Assembly: GCF_902459725.1 (NCBI RefSeq)
Contig: NZ_CABPSH010000002.1
Coordinates: 186,001-250,000, forward strand
DNA: 64,000 bases
Direction of reading: 5' to 3'
Origin: Pandoraea eparura
Lineage (GTDB): Bacteria > Pseudomonadota > Gammaproteobacteria > Burkholderiales > Burkholderiaceae
Below are positions 28,960 through 37,812 of the stretch, one piece after another. Below the pieces are notes generated by a model. That model saw nothing but the letters and a program-made list of their open reading frames with translations. It searched no databases and was not told where the DNA came from. The position numbers were made by a program, and so were the translations under genes. How positions within the stretch are numbered: position 1 is the stretch's first letter; each line of letters opens with the position of its first letter.

Positions 28960-29580
28960 ATGACCCGACCCTCGACGCCGCCCGTGGCCATTCTACTGGC
29001 AGGCGGACTCGGTACCCGCTTCGATGCGGCAGGGCGCAGGAACAAGCTGCTCGCGCCGCTGCCTGGCGATCCCCTGAACCGACCCGTTGCCCTCGCCAGC
29101 GCCCACGCGCTGCTGGCGGTGTTGCCGCGCGTCATCGCCGTGGTGCGTCCGGACTCAGCCGAGTTGGAGAGCGTGCTGTTGCAGGCCGGGTGTGAAGTCG
29201 TCATGAGCCACGCCACCCAACGCGGCATGGGGGCAACGCTGGCCGCCGGCATCCGGTCCGGCGTCGACGAAGCGCCGCCCCCGGGGCTCGAGCATCTCGA
29301 CGGTTGGCTCGTCGCGCTGGCCGACATGCCCTACATTCATCCGAACACCATTCGCGCGATTTCCGGCGGACTCACGTCGCCCGAGGCCATCGTCGCCCCG
29401 AGTTACCAAGGACAACGCGGCCATCCTGTCGCGTTCGGTTCCGCCCTGACATCGCGCCTGAGCGCCCTCGATGGCGACATTGGCGCGCGCGACCTGTTGA
29501 TTGGCGGGCACATTACGATCGTCGATGTCGACGACGCCGGAATCGTGCACGACATCGACACCCCAGACGACCTTCGCTAG
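28960..29580 (+). CDS. MobA/MocA-like nucleotidyltransferase
   Basis: The 206-residue protein has the GT-A/MobA-like nucleotide-binding start VAILLAGGLGTRFDA (9-23) with the downstream Lys of NKLLAPL, and LADMPYI near 122 for metal/nucleotide binding. Members of this family attach CTP or GTP to molybdopterin (MocA, MobA) or activate sugars. The neighbouring IorAB hydroxylase would need a molybdopterin cytosine dinucleotide cofactor, so a MocA-like CTP:molybdopterin cytidylyltransferase is the best guess. It is separated from iorAB by a gene on the other strand, so the link is by neighbourhood only. Confidence 0.75.
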   Translation: MTRPSTPPVAILLAGGLGTRFDAAGRRNKLLAPLPGDPLNRPVALASAHALLAVLPRVIAVVRPDSAELESVLLQAGCEVVMSHATQRGMGATLAAGIRSGVDEAPPPGLEHLDGWLVALADMPYIHPNTIRAISGGLTSPEAIVAPSYQGQRGHPVAFGSALTSRLSALDGDIGARDLLIGGHITIVDVDDAGIVHDIDTPDDLR

Positions 29581-29701
29581 GGCGCGCACTCTCCTTTCCC
29601 GTTTTTTCCCGAGAAACCAAGCGCGACCGCCCCGGCGGACGTGCTGGTCTATCATTGTCCTTTCGTTCCTCGATGTGCCTAACCTGAAGACGCCTTAAAT
29701 C

Positions 29702-31231
29702 ATGTCCGACGCAGCTCCCGATTATCTGAAGAAGATCCTGACCGCCAAAGTCTACGACGTCGCCAAAGAAAGCGAACTCGAACTGGCACGCACGCTCTCC
29801 ATGCGGCTGCACAATCGAATTTATCTCAAGCGCGAAGACAACCAGACGGTGTTCTCCTTCAAGATTCGTGGCGCGTACAACAAGATGGCCAACCTGAGCG
29901 AAGCCGAGCGCGAGCGCGGTGTGCTCACGGCCTCGGCGGGCAATCATGCGCAAGGCGTGGCTTACTCCGCCGCCCGCCTGGGGTGCAAGGCAGTCATCGT
30001 CATGCCCGTCACCACGCCGCAGGTGAAAATCGACGCCGTGAAGACCCACGGCGGACGCGCCGTCGAAGTCGTGCTCGCGGGCGATTCATACAGCGATGCC
30101 TACGCCCACGCCATGACGCTGCAGGAAGAACGCGGCCTCACCTTCGTGCCCCCGTTCGACGACCCCGACGTCATTGCCGGCCAGGGCACCATCGCCATGG
30201 AAATCCTGCGCCAGCACCAGGGGCCGCTGCATGCCATCTTCGTGCCCATCGGCGGTGGCGGTCTGGCCGCCGGCGTTGCCGCCTACGTCAAGGCCGTGCG
30301 CCCCGAGATCAAAGTCATCGGTGTGCAATCGGTCGACTCCGACGCCATGGCCCAATCGATCCACGCCGGCGAACGCGTCCTGCTGAGCGACGTTGGCCTA
30401 TTTGCCGACGGCACTGCCGTCAAATACGTCGGCGCCGAGACCTTCCGCCTGTGCGAAGCCCATCTCGACGAAGTCGTGCGCGTGGACACCGACCAGCTCT
30501 GTGCCGCCATCAAGGACGTCTTCCAGGACACCCGCAGCGTGCTCGAACCGTCGGGCGCCTTGTCCGTGGCTGGCGCCAAACTCTATACCGAGCGCGAAAA
30601 GCTCAAGGGCGAGACGCTCGTTGCGATCACCTCCGGCGCCAACATGAACTTCGACCGCCTGCGCTTCGTGGCCGAGCGCGCCGAAGTCGGTGAAGCCCGC
30701 GAAGCCGTGTTCGCCGTCACCATCCCCGAAGCGCGCGGCAGCTTCAAGCGCTTCACCGAAATGGTGGGCAGCCGCAACGTGACCGAGTTCAACTACCGTA
30801 TCAGCGAAGCGTCGAGCGCCCACATCTTCGTGGGCATCCAGATGCACAACCGCGACGAAGGCGAGCGCATCAAGGCCGGCTTCGAGCGTCACGGATTCCC
30901 CACGCTCGACCTGTCCAACGACGAACTCTCCAAGCAGCATATCCGCTACATGGTCGGTGGCCGTTCGTCGCTCGCCAGCCATGAAGTGCTGTACCGCTTC
31001 CAGTTCCCGGAGCGTCCGGGCGCGCTGATGAAATTCCTCTCGGCGATGAGTCCGAACTGGAACATCAGCCTGTTCCACTACCGGAACCAGGGCGCCGATT
31101 ACAGCAATATCCTCGTGGGGATCCAGGTGCCCGACAACGAGAAGGCCGCCTTCCGCGACTTCCTCGCCACGCTCGGCTATCCTTACTGGGACGAAACCGA
31201 CAACCCGGTCTACAAGCTGTTCCTCGGGTAA
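29702..31231 (+). CDS. ilvA: threonine ammonia-lyase, biosynthetic
   Basis: IlvA converts threonine to 2-oxobutanoate, the first committed step to isoleucine, and is usually inhibited by isoleucine. The 509-residue protein has the PLP lysine in FSFKIRGAYNKM (Lys54), the serine/threonine-dehydratase start YLKREDNQTV, and the phosphate-binding loop GGGGLAAGVAAY near 187. Two ACT-like regulatory domains make up the C-terminus from about 330 (REAVFAVTIPEARGSFKRF, then EVLYRFQFPERPGALMKFL). This marks the biosynthetic, allosteric form, not the short catabolic TdcB. The start at 29702 is unambiguous. Confidence 0.96.
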   Translation: MSDAAPDYLKKILTAKVYDVAKESELELARTLSMRLHNRIYLKREDNQTVFSFKIRGAYNKMANLSEAERERGVLTASAGNHAQGVAYSAARLGCKAVIVMPVTTPQVKIDAVKTHGGRAVEVVLAGDSYSDAYAHAMTLQEERGLTFVPPFDDPDVIAGQGTIAMEILRQHQGPLHAIFVPIGGGGLAAGVAAYVKAVRPEIKVIGVQSVDSDAMAQSIHAGERVLLSDVGLFADGTAVKYVGAETFRLCEAHLDEVVRVDTDQLCAAIKDVFQDTRSVLEPSGALSVAGAKLYTEREKLKGETLVAITSGANMNFDRLRFVAERAEVGEAREAVFAVTIPEARGSFKRFTEMVGSRNVTEFNYRISEASSAHIFVGIQMHNRDEGERIKAGFERHGFPTLDLSNDELSKQHIRYMVGGRSSLASHEVLYRFQFPERPGALMKFLSAMSPNWNISLFHYRNQGADYSNILVGIQVPDNEKAAFRDFLATLGYPYWDETDNPVYKLFLG

Positions 31232-31288
31232 GCCGGCATCCGGTAGACGCCGCCACTCACCGCCTCACGACAGGACTTCGCTGCCCTC

Positions 31289-32221
31289 ATGCCGATCACG
31301 CTCGAGAACAAACTCGTTGTCGCGATATCCTCGCGCGCGCTGTTCGACTTCGAAGAAGAGAACCGCGTGTACGAGGCCGGCGTGGCGGGCGGCGACGACC
31401 GCTCGTACCGACAGTACCAGCTCGACCGCCTCGACGTGCCCGCGCGCGTCGGCGTCGCCTTCCCGCTCGTGCAGAAGCTCCTCGCCTTCAACCAGGGCAA
31501 CGAGATCGACAGCCATCGCGTGGAAGTCGTCGTCCTCTCGCGCAACGACCCCGTGAGCGGCATGCGCGTGTTTCGTTCGGCGCGTCAGGTCGACCTCAAG
31601 ATCGAGCGCGGCGTCTTCACACGCGGGCGCGACCCGTTCGGCTATCTCAATGCGCTGGGTGCGCACCTGTTCCTCTCCGCCAACGAGCGCGACGTGCGCA
31701 GTGCGCTGGTGGCGGGCTTTCCCTCGGCGCGGGTCTATCCCGACTCGGCAAAAAAAGCCGAGCTGCATCCCGACGAAATCCGCATCGCGTTTGACGGCGA
31801 CGCCGTGCTCTTCTCCGACGAAGCCGAGCGGGTCTTCCAGCGCAACGGCCTCGACGCGTTTCAGCAGCACGAGACAGAACGGGCCGCGACCCCGTTGCCG
31901 CCGGGCCCGTTCAAGCCACTGCTGCAGGCACTGCATCGCCTGCAGGGCCTGGCGGGCCACGAAGTGCCGGTCAAGATCCGCACCGCGCTGGTCACGGCGC
32001 GTTCGGCCCCGGCGCACGAGCGGGCCATCCGGACGCTGATGGACTGGAAAATCGACATCGACGAGGCGATGTTCCTGGGTGGGCTCGACAAAGGCGCGTT
32101 CCTGCGCGAATTCGAGCCCGATTTCTTCTTTGACGATCAGACACGCCACTGCGAGTCCGCCGCGCGGGTGAGCCCGACCGGACACGTCATCAGTGGCATT
32201 GCCAATCATGACCACGCCTGA
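31289..32221 (+). CDS. 5'-nucleotidase, NT5C1-like
   Basis: The 310-residue protein resembles the cytosolic 5'-nucleotidase (NT5C1-type) family. It starts with [20 protein letters not shown] (5-24), where the HAD-type nucleophile Asp is in [21 protein letters not shown] (about 76-87) and [17 protein letters not shown] (about 163-179) follow; the C-terminal part [22 protein letters not shown] completes the HAD fold. It should dephosphorylate AMP or IMP. The stop overlaps the next ATG by 14 bp, so it is translationally coupled to queF. Why a nucleotidase and queF are coupled is not clear from the sequence; a link through purine supply is speculation. Confidence 0.8.
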   Translation: MPITLENKLVVAISSRALFDFEEENRVYEAGVAGGDDRSYRQYQLDRLDVPARVGVAFPLVQKLLAFNQGNEIDSHRVEVVVLSRNDPVSGMRVFRSARQVDLKIERGVFTRGRDPFGYLNALGAHLFLSANERDVRSALVAGFPSARVYPDSAKKAELHPDEIRIAFDGDAVLFSDEAERVFQRNGLDAFQQHETERAATPLPPGPFKPLLQALHRLQGLAGHEVPVKIRTALVTARSAPAHERAIRTLMDWKIDIDEAMFLGGLDKGAFLREFEPDFFFDDQTRHCESAARVSPTGHVISGIANHDHA

Positions 32222-33035
32222 CCAATCTCCGCTCGGCAAGGAAGTTGCCTACACCGAGCAATACGACCCTTCCCTGCTCTTCGCGATCGCCCGTGCCCCG
32301 GCGCGCGCGGCCATCGGCGTGCCCGACGTCCTGCCGTTCTTCGGCGCGGACATCTGGAACGGCTACGAACTTTCGTGGCTCAATGACAAGGGCAAGCCGC
32401 AGATTGCGCTGCTCACCGCCATGGTGCCGGCCGACTCGCCGAACATTATCGAATCGAAGTCGTTCAAGCTGTATCTCGGCTCATTCGCCCAGACCAAGCT
32501 GGCGAATGCCGATGCCGCACGGTCGCTGATTCAGCAGGATTTGTCCGAAGCCGCGGGCGCGCCGGTGCAGGTGCGTCTCGTCGAGCCGGGTGGCTTCGCC
32601 AGGCTCGAACTCGACGAACTCGACGGCCTGCTCGTCGACCGGCTCGATATCGACACGGATATTTATTCGCCGGATGCCACCCTGCTCAAGGCCGCGCAAG
32701 GTGAAGCGCCCGTGGACGAAACCCTTGTCTCGAACCTGCTCAAGTCCAACTGCCCGGTGACGGGGCAACCCGACTGGGGCAGCCTGCAGATTCGTTACGT
32801 CGGTCCGCCCATCGACCAGGAAGGGCTGCTGAAGTACGTGATTTCGTATCGGCGCCACACTGGCTTTCATGAGCAATGCGTGGAGGGTATCTTCATGGAC
32901 ATCCTGCGCCAGTGCCAACCGACCCAGTTGGCCGTCTATGCGCGCTACACGCGCCGTGGCGGACTCGATATCAACCCGTTCCGCACCAACTTCACGTTGC
33001 CGATGCCGGACAACGCCCGTACGGCTCGCCAATAA
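32208..33035 (+). CDS. queF: NADPH-dependent 7-cyano-7-deazaguanine reductase QueF
   Basis: QueF reduces preQ0 to preQ1 in queuosine synthesis. The 275-residue length and tandem T-fold arrangement are those of the E. coli type. The nucleophilic Cys182 is in [13 protein letters not shown], with the partner Asp at 189. The QueF-specific [15 protein letters not shown] is at 83-97, and [13 protein letters not shown] lies near 218-230. I use the ATG at 32208, which overlaps the upstream nucleotidase stop; the longer frame from 32193 is not needed. Confidence 0.95.
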   Translation: MTTPDQSPLGKEVAYTEQYDPSLLFAIARAPARAAIGVPDVLPFFGADIWNGYELSWLNDKGKPQIALLTAMVPADSPNIIESKSFKLYLGSFAQTKLANADAARSLIQQDLSEAAGAPVQVRLVEPGGFARLELDELDGLLVDRLDIDTDIYSPDATLLKAAQGEAPVDETLVSNLLKSNCPVTGQPDWGSLQIRYVGPPIDQEGLLKYVISYRRHTGFHEQCVEGIFMDILRQCQPTQLAVYARYTRRGGLDINPFRTNFTLPMPDNARTARQ

Positions 33036-33042
33036 GTCGGAA

Positions 33043-33076
33043 GCAAAAAAAGCGACGGGTTGATGAGACCCGTCGC
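33043..33076 (-). terminator. rho-independent terminator of the chaperone operon
   Basis: GCGACGGGT (33052-33060) and ACCCGTCGC (33068-33076) form a perfect 9-bp stem with a 7-nt loop. On the minus strand it is followed by seven T residues. It lies 25 bp past the minus-strand chaperone stop and could also end queF transcripts from the other side. Confidence 0.75.
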
Positions 33077-33100
33077 CAATCCACGCACATCAAAAAGGGC

Positions 33101-33622
33101 TCAGCGCATGAAGCTGACCCGGGCCATCATTCGGCGGGCCGCGTTTCCCACGTTGGCATACTTGGGCTGGCCGGCACAGCGTTGCAGCGTTTCTTTCATG
33201 GCGCGATAGGCCGCGTCGAACTGACGCAACTCGATCAGGCACTCGCCGACCCGATACATCGGGCCGGGCGACGCCTCGTCCATTAACGCCGCCGCCATGA
33301 ACAGCGACAGCGCCGCCTTGGGTTCACCGAGCCGTTGCACCGAGAGCGCCAGCGCCACCGCGTAGTCGGCTTCGAGCGGACACGCCGACAACAGCGGCGC
33401 AAAGCACTCGATCGCCTGCGCGTAGTCGCCACGCTCGTAAGCCCCATAGCCGCAGCGATATGCGGCATCGCACTGGATCGGGTCCCACGCGCCGGGAGTC
33501 GGCATGCCCATCGCCGCCTGCTGCTTTTGCGCGTCGCGCACCACCGCCAGCGCCTCGTCGATCTCCTTGGCGATATGCTGCGACGATGGTCGATTGTCCT
33601 GGGGAATCTCGAACGTGCTCAC
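33101..33622 (-). CDS. TPR protein, SycD/LcrH-type type III secretion chaperone-like
   Basis: The 173-residue protein has three TPR-like repeats: AAYRCGYGAYERGDYAQAIE (about 53-72), YAVALALSVQRLGEPKAALS (about 87-106), and MYRVGECLIELRQFDAAYRA (about 122-141). The pattern, especially PGPMYRVGECLIE before the third helix pair, matches class II type III secretion chaperones (SycD/LcrH/SicA), which hold hydrophobic translocators. The N-terminal extension of about 45 residues is Gln/Ala-rich. Its ATG overlaps the stop of the upstream small membrane protein by 4 bp, so they are cotranslated and probably partners. No other secretion gene is in the window. A generic TPR adaptor is the alternative. 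Confidence 0.7.
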   Translation of the reverse strand: MSTFEIPQDNRPSSQHIAKEIDEALAVVRDAQKQQAAMGMPTPGAWDPIQCDAAYRCGYGAYERGDYAQAIECFAPLLSACPLEADYAVALALSVQRLGEPKAALSLFMAAALMDEASPGPMYRVGECLIELRQFDAAYRAMKETLQRCAGQPKYANVGNAARRMMARVSFMR

Positions 33623-34074
33623 GCGCGGCGTCCTCCGATGGTCGACTCGAATCGCGCCGGCTCGCTAAGCTCCATATCTTCCCGTTCGGCACGTCGCTTC
33701 GCCGCGGCATAGCACACCTGACTGAGGCCATACGTCACCAGCATGCCCCCCAGGGCGCCCACGCTCCCACCGAAGCCATTTCCCAGCCATCCGACCCCGG
33801 ACTCCCGGGAGGCGCTGCCGACCGGCTTATTGGCCTCGACGCAGACGTAGACGGCGGTCGCGATTCCTGCCAATCCGAAGACAAGCGTTACCAACCCCAG
33901 GAGCCCACTGGTACATCCCGCGGTGTTCACATGGCTCGCGCTTTGAGACCGTGAACGGACGTCATCTGGCGTTGGCGGAAAATCTATCGCGGCTTGCAGC
34001 ACATCGAGCGCATCGACGTCCGTCCGAGGTGCTTGCATCGTCGGCGCGCTTCCGGAAATTGATCCTAATGTCAC
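33619..34074 (-). CDS. small two-helix membrane protein paired with SycD-like chaperone
   Basis: I do not recognise this 151-residue protein. It has a polar, Ser/Thr/Pro-containing N-terminus of about 53 residues without a Sec signal. Two hydrophobic helices follow, at about 56-79 (TSGLLGLVTLVFGLAGIATA) and 97-124 (LGNGFGGSVGALGG and beyond), and the tail is charged. The start is a GTG at 34074 with a near-perfect Shine-Dalgarno, AAGGAGG, six bases before it, so translation is real and probably strong. The stop overlaps the start of the SycD-like chaperone. A secreted hairpin protein such as a translocator or effector held by the chaperone would fit this layout; that is inference. Confidence 0.7.
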   Translation of the reverse strand: MTLGSISGSAPTMQAPRTDVDALDVLQAAIDFPPTPDDVRSRSQSASHVNTAGCTSGLLGLVTLVFGLAGIATAVYVCVEANKPVGSASRESGVGWLGNGFGGSVGALGGMLVTYGLSQVCYAAAKRRAEREDMELSEPARFESTIGGRRA

Positions 34075-34227
34075 AGTCCACCTCCTTTTGAGTTAGGAGA
34101 TTGAAGACTGCGCGCACTTGACGCCGCCCGCCATCGAAGTCAAACCGTAAACTTTGTGAAACGGGTACCGAAGTGTCCGTCAATGCATGGCCCGCATGCC
34201 GCGGCCCTTATGGATTGCGCCAAGCGT

Positions 34228-34923
34228 TTATCGCGCCCCATCAACCCGCCCGGAAAACTCTGGCTTTCCGACGAACTCGGCCAGATAGTCCGGCAACGTC
34301 TGCGGCGAAAATCGAGGATCTGGCACGGGCGATCGAAAGACTGTCGAGCATGGGAGGGTTCCGGTCCAAACCGGCGTTTCCGGCATATAACCCTCGTGAT
34401 CCGAAAACTCGTTGCGAACCTTCGCAGCCACCTGATCGAGCGACAGCCGAAATACGGCCGTTGAATCAATTTCGTCGTCGCGAACGTCACGCAGCGTTTC
34501 CCATCGCCCAGGTAACGTATGACGAAAGAATTCGCGCATAGCGCCCCGCTTGCTTTCACGGCCATTTATGACCTCCGGTCTCCCATGCAGAATGACTGAC
34601 CTGAAGTTCACCGAGTGATTCATGGGGCTATGACCAAGGACGAGTCCATCCATTAAGGTGACTGATAATGCAACGTCGCCTGATCTACAAGCATTCGCGA
34701 ACCGCCCGTGTGCAGCGGAATGAAAATAGACGTGCTCCCCATTTCGCCAATAGGTCATGGGAATGATTTGAGGTAGGTCTGCTTCGATAAACGAAATGTG
34801 GCACACATAGCCCGAATCGAGGATTGCGTGAATAACTTCCGGTGCATATGATGCCCTGCACGCAACTCGCTTCACGCGATGCGCCTCGGTGGTTGGATAG
34901 AGTTTCTGGATGTTTGTACTCAT
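34228..34923 (-). CDS. pyridoxamine 5'-phosphate oxidase-fold flavoprotein (NimA-like)
   Basis: The 231-residue protein fits the PPOX/flavin-nucleotide-binding family related to NimA nitroimidazole reductases. The core shows ILDSGYVCHISFIEADLPQI, then IPMTYWRNGEHVYFHSAAHG, a flavin-phosphate contact region. The late segment LRDVRDDEIDSTAVFRLSLD also fits. It would bind FMN or a related cofactor; the substrate is unknown. Codon choice and base composition are less GC-biased than in the core genes, like the flanking sequence. It is followed by a 153-bp gap and then the two-helix/chaperone pair on the same strand. Confidence 0.8.
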   Translation of the reverse strand: MSTNIQKLYPTTEAHRVKRVACRASYAPEVIHAILDSGYVCHISFIEADLPQIIPMTYWRNGEHVYFHSAAHGRFANACRSGDVALSVTLMDGLVLGHSPMNHSVNFRSVILHGRPEVINGRESKRGAMREFFRHTLPGRWETLRDVRDDEIDSTAVFRLSLDQVAAKVRNEFSDHEGYMPETPVWTGTLPCSTVFRSPVPDPRFSPQTLPDYLAEFVGKPEFSGRVDGAR

Positions 34924-35888
34924 TAATGGTCGCGATGAACGGTTAAACTGCGCGGCAAGTACGTATCTGCCAAAGATCAGTGATTTCTTCGGACGCTCCT
35001 TTTTATATTCCCGTCACCATCAAATTTGTGGCTGACAAAATCCAGTACGCCAAACCCTTCCAGCGCCACGGTTAACGCGCACCTCAACCAATCAGCGTCG
35101 AGAAGAAGACATGCCCCACAAAATTCTCATCGACGAAAGAAATTCATTCATTATATTTCGTTAGTTATACAAAATAATAATTACGAAATCCTTACGATTT
35201 TTGCAGAGAACAATGCGTCTCACGACAAGGTCAATCGTCGACGGGAATCGAGCAGATTCGAAGCCACGCATTGTGCAAGAAAGTGGCTGGCGTCGTATAT
35301 GGGATGGCTCTTAATCCGATCAACATACCGAGAACCAACATCGGGGTACGTCCTCGGGGATTGGCATCCTGTTCGGCCGACATCTCGTGTCAGCCCGGGA
35401 AGATGGCGGCAATCGGAATCGCGGACATGGCGTCACGTTCAATCCAAAGTTACACGTGGAGTCAAGAGACCTTTCCGGCACAACCAGCCATGTCTGCGAC
35501 GTCGGAGACTACGTCAAGTCACGCACGAAAAGATCGCGAGGCCGGTAGAGTCGAATTGCTGTGGGTACGTCAGTGCAGGGAGGGTTCGGGCACATGGAGT
35601 CGTATGGAGTCGCGCTTCGATGCGAGAACCGAAGCGGGTTATGCAAAATTTTCGCCCGATGAAGCACTCGCTCAGAAGCGGTTGCACACCGCAACTCACG
35701 CGGCGCCGTCAGCGTAACGCGTTTCACTCAGATGACGGCGGGACACTTGAACGTGGTCGGGCCGCGCCACGCTTGACCGCACCGCGACGCTCCGCCGCAA
35801 CCCGGGAGATGCGGGCGAGGTATCTTGCAAGACGTAACCCCGGTCAGCGCCATCACGTCGCGTGATGCGCCGGCCGTCGCCCGCGCCT
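34924..35888. other. 965-bp region without recognisable gene
   Basis: I see no supported gene here. The stretch from about 34,930 to 35,250 is AT-rich for this chromosome. The plus-strand frame at 35026-35865 gives a basic, low-conservation-looking product (starting MWLTKSSTPNPSS) with no domain or convincing Shine-Dalgarno. No terminal inverted repeats or transposase remnants are visible. It may be decayed transferred DNA. Confidence 0.4.
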
Positions 35889-36284
35889 TCAGGCGGCAGG
35901 CTTCTTGTATGCCACGCAGTCCACTTCCACCTTGCAGTCGATCACCATGCTCGACACCACGCAGGCGCGCGCGGGCGGATGATCGCCGAAGTATTCCTTG
36001 AACACCTTGTTGAACGACGCAAAGTCACGCGGATCGTCGAGCCACACGCCAATGCGCATTACATGCTCGGTGCCGTAACCGGCCTCGGTGAGAATCGCCA
36101 GCATGTTCCGGATGGCCTGATGCGACTGGGCGACGATGCCCCCGTCGATCACCTCGCCGTCTTTCATCGGCGTCTGGCCCGAGACGAACAGAAAGCCGTC
36201 GGCTTCGGTCGCGCGTGCGAACGGCATGCGCTGCCCGCCAGTGCCCTGCCCGCCTTCCACGCCATATCGTTTGATACTCATCAT
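35889..36284 (-). CDS. RidA family enamine/imine deaminase
   Basis: The 131-residue protein belongs to the RidA/YjgF family, which hydrolyses reactive enamines and imines formed by PLP enzymes. FLFVSGQTPMKDGEV at 31-45 and the hallmark ARACVVSSMVIDCKVEVDC (105-123) are present; Arg106 is the usual carboxylate-binding residue. It lies 36 bp downstream of the N-acyl-D-amino-acid deacylase gene, and a PLP D-amino-acid deaminase lies a few genes away. Scavenging the imine or enamine product of D-amino-acid deamination is the natural guess. The start may be either of the two first Met codons. Confidence 0.88.
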   Translation of the reverse strand: MMSIKRYGVEGGQGTGGQRMPFARATEADGFLFVSGQTPMKDGEVIDGGIVAQSHQAIRNMLAILTEAGYGTEHVMRIGVWLDDPRDFASFNKVFKEYFGDHPPARACVVSSMVIDCKVEVDCVAYKKPAA

Positions 36285-36320
36285 TGTTCCTTTCGACTAA
36301 ACGGTTTCACTCACACGAAT

Positions 36321-37811
36321 TCATAGCACCGCCTGCGGCGTGCCGCGACGCACGAAGCGTCCGGCTCGTGCATTCTGCGTAGGTGCGCGATCCTGCCACG
36401 CCAGCACGCCGTTGACCCACACCGCTGCAATACCGTACGCAGGCTGCATGGGATCGGTGAAGGTCGCGGCATCCGCCACGGTGGCCGGATCGAACAGCAC
36501 CAGGTCGGCCCAATAGCCTTCGCGCACCAGTCCCCTGTCCGTCAGACCGAAGCGCTCAGCGGAGAGCCCCGTCATCTTGTGGACGGCCTCGGCCAGCGGG
36601 AACAGTTGCTGCTCGCGGCTGTAGCGACCGAGCACGCGCGGGAATGCCCCCCACAGGCGCGGATGCGGCAACGGATCGTTCGGCAGCCCGTCCGAGCCCA
36701 CCACGGTCGTCGGATGCCGCAGAATGCGTCGCACATCGTCCTCTTCCATGCAGTGATACACCGCGCCCGCCGGTTGCAGACGCTTCGCGGCTTCCATCAG
36801 ATCGACGTCCCACTCGGCCGCGATCGTCGCGAGCAGCTTGCCGCCCTGCTCCGGGTGGGATTGCGACCACGTCACCAGAATGTCGAAGTCGTCCGTCACT
36901 TGCTTGAGGTCAAGCGTCGACGAACTCGCCGTGTACGGATAGCAGTCGCAGCCGACCGGCTGAAAGCGCTGCGCTTGATCGAGCGCGTCGAGAATCTCCT
37001 TGCTGCGTCCCCAGTTGTCGACGCCCGCGCACTTCAGGTGCGAGACGACGACCGGCACGCGGGCATGACGACCGATGCGGAAGGCTTCATCAAGCGCTTC
37101 GAGAATCTCGGCGAACTCCGTGCGCAGGTGCGTCGCATAGAGACCGCCCGCGGCGGCCAGCGGTTCGGCGAGCGCGACCACTTCCTCGGTCGGTGCAGCG
37201 TTTGCATTCGCATAGGCCAACCCCGTCGACAACCCCAATGCGCCGTGCTCGAGCGCTTCGCGCAGTTGCGCGCGCATGCCTTCGATTTCGGTCTCGGTCG
37301 CGGGCCGGTCGAGGCGATCCATATGGTTGCTGCGCAGCGCCGTGTGGCCGATGAGCGCCGCCACGTTGATCGCGGGCTGTGCGGCGTCGAGCGCGGCGAC
37401 ATAAGCGGCGAAGGTCGGATATTGGAACGCGTCGGCGTCGCCCAGCAGGTTCATCGGATCGGGCGGATCGCCCTTGAGCGTAACCGGCGCCGCGCTGATA
37501 CCGCAGTTGCCGACGACGACCGTCGTCACGCCCTGCGAGAGCTTCGGCGTCATGTCCGGCGTGCGCACGACATTCGTGTCGTCGTGCGTATGCACGTCGA
37601 TGAATCCCGGGCTCAACACCTGGCCGTCGCCGCGAATCTGTTGCGCGGCGTGCCAGCCGGCAAGCGCACCGGCGGGGGCAATCGTGTGAATGCGTCCGTC
37701 GCGCAGCGCGATGTCGAAGCGCGCGTCGGTCATGGGCGCGCCGGAGCCGTCCGCCAGACGCACGTTGGTGATGAGGGTGTCGACCGTTCGGTTCGCGAGG
37801 CAGTCAGTCAT
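36321..37811 (-). CDS. N-acyl-D-amino-acid deacylase (D-aminoacylase)
   Basis: The 496-residue amidohydrolase-family zinc enzyme releases free D-amino acids from N-acyl forms. The metal motif GFIDVHTHDD has His at 74 and 76, and the D-aminoacylase-specific Cys is in VVGNCGIS (about 104). Further ligands are in YATHLRTE (about 227) and VVSHLKCAG (about 258), and the catalytic Asp is in GSDGLPND (about 370). I start at the ATG at 37811 (MTDCLANRTVDTLI), one base after the stop of the rpiR-type regulator; the upstream frame is a shadow of that gene. It is the middle gene of an rpiR-deacylase-ridA operon. Substrate preference, such as D-Glu or D-Asp, cannot be told. Confidence 0.92.
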   Translation of the reverse strand: MTDCLANRTVDTLITNVRLADGSGAPMTDARFDIALRDGRIHTIAPAGALAGWHAAQQIRGDGQVLSPGFIDVHTHDDTNVVRTPDMTPKLSQGVTTVVVGNCGISAAPVTLKGDPPDPMNLLGDADAFQYPTFAAYVAALDAAQPAINVAALIGHTALRSNHMDRLDRPATETEIEGMRAQLREALEHGALGLSTGLAYANANAAPTEEVVALAEPLAAAGGLYATHLRTEFAEILEALDEAFRIGRHARVPVVVSHLKCAGVDNWGRSKEILDALDQAQRFQPVGCDCYPYTASSSTLDLKQVTDDFDILVTWSQSHPEQGGKLLATIAAEWDVDLMEAAKRLQPAGAVYHCMEEDDVRRILRHPTTVVGSDGLPNDPLPHPRLWGAFPRVLGRYSREQQLFPLAEAVHKMTGLSAERFGLTDRGLVREGYWADLVLFDPATVADAATFTDPMQPAYGIAAVWVNGVLAWQDRAPTQNARAGRFVRRGTPQAVL

Positions 37812-37812
37812 G

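Noticed and set aside
33962-34183. Minus-strand 73-codon frame overlapping the two-helix protein
   Set aside because: Its C-terminal part is only the shadow of the better-supported gene with the strong ribosome-binding site.
35026-35865. Plus-strand 279-codon frame in the gene-poor region
   Set aside because: No domain, no ribosome-binding site and a basic low-complexity-like translation; considered non-coding.
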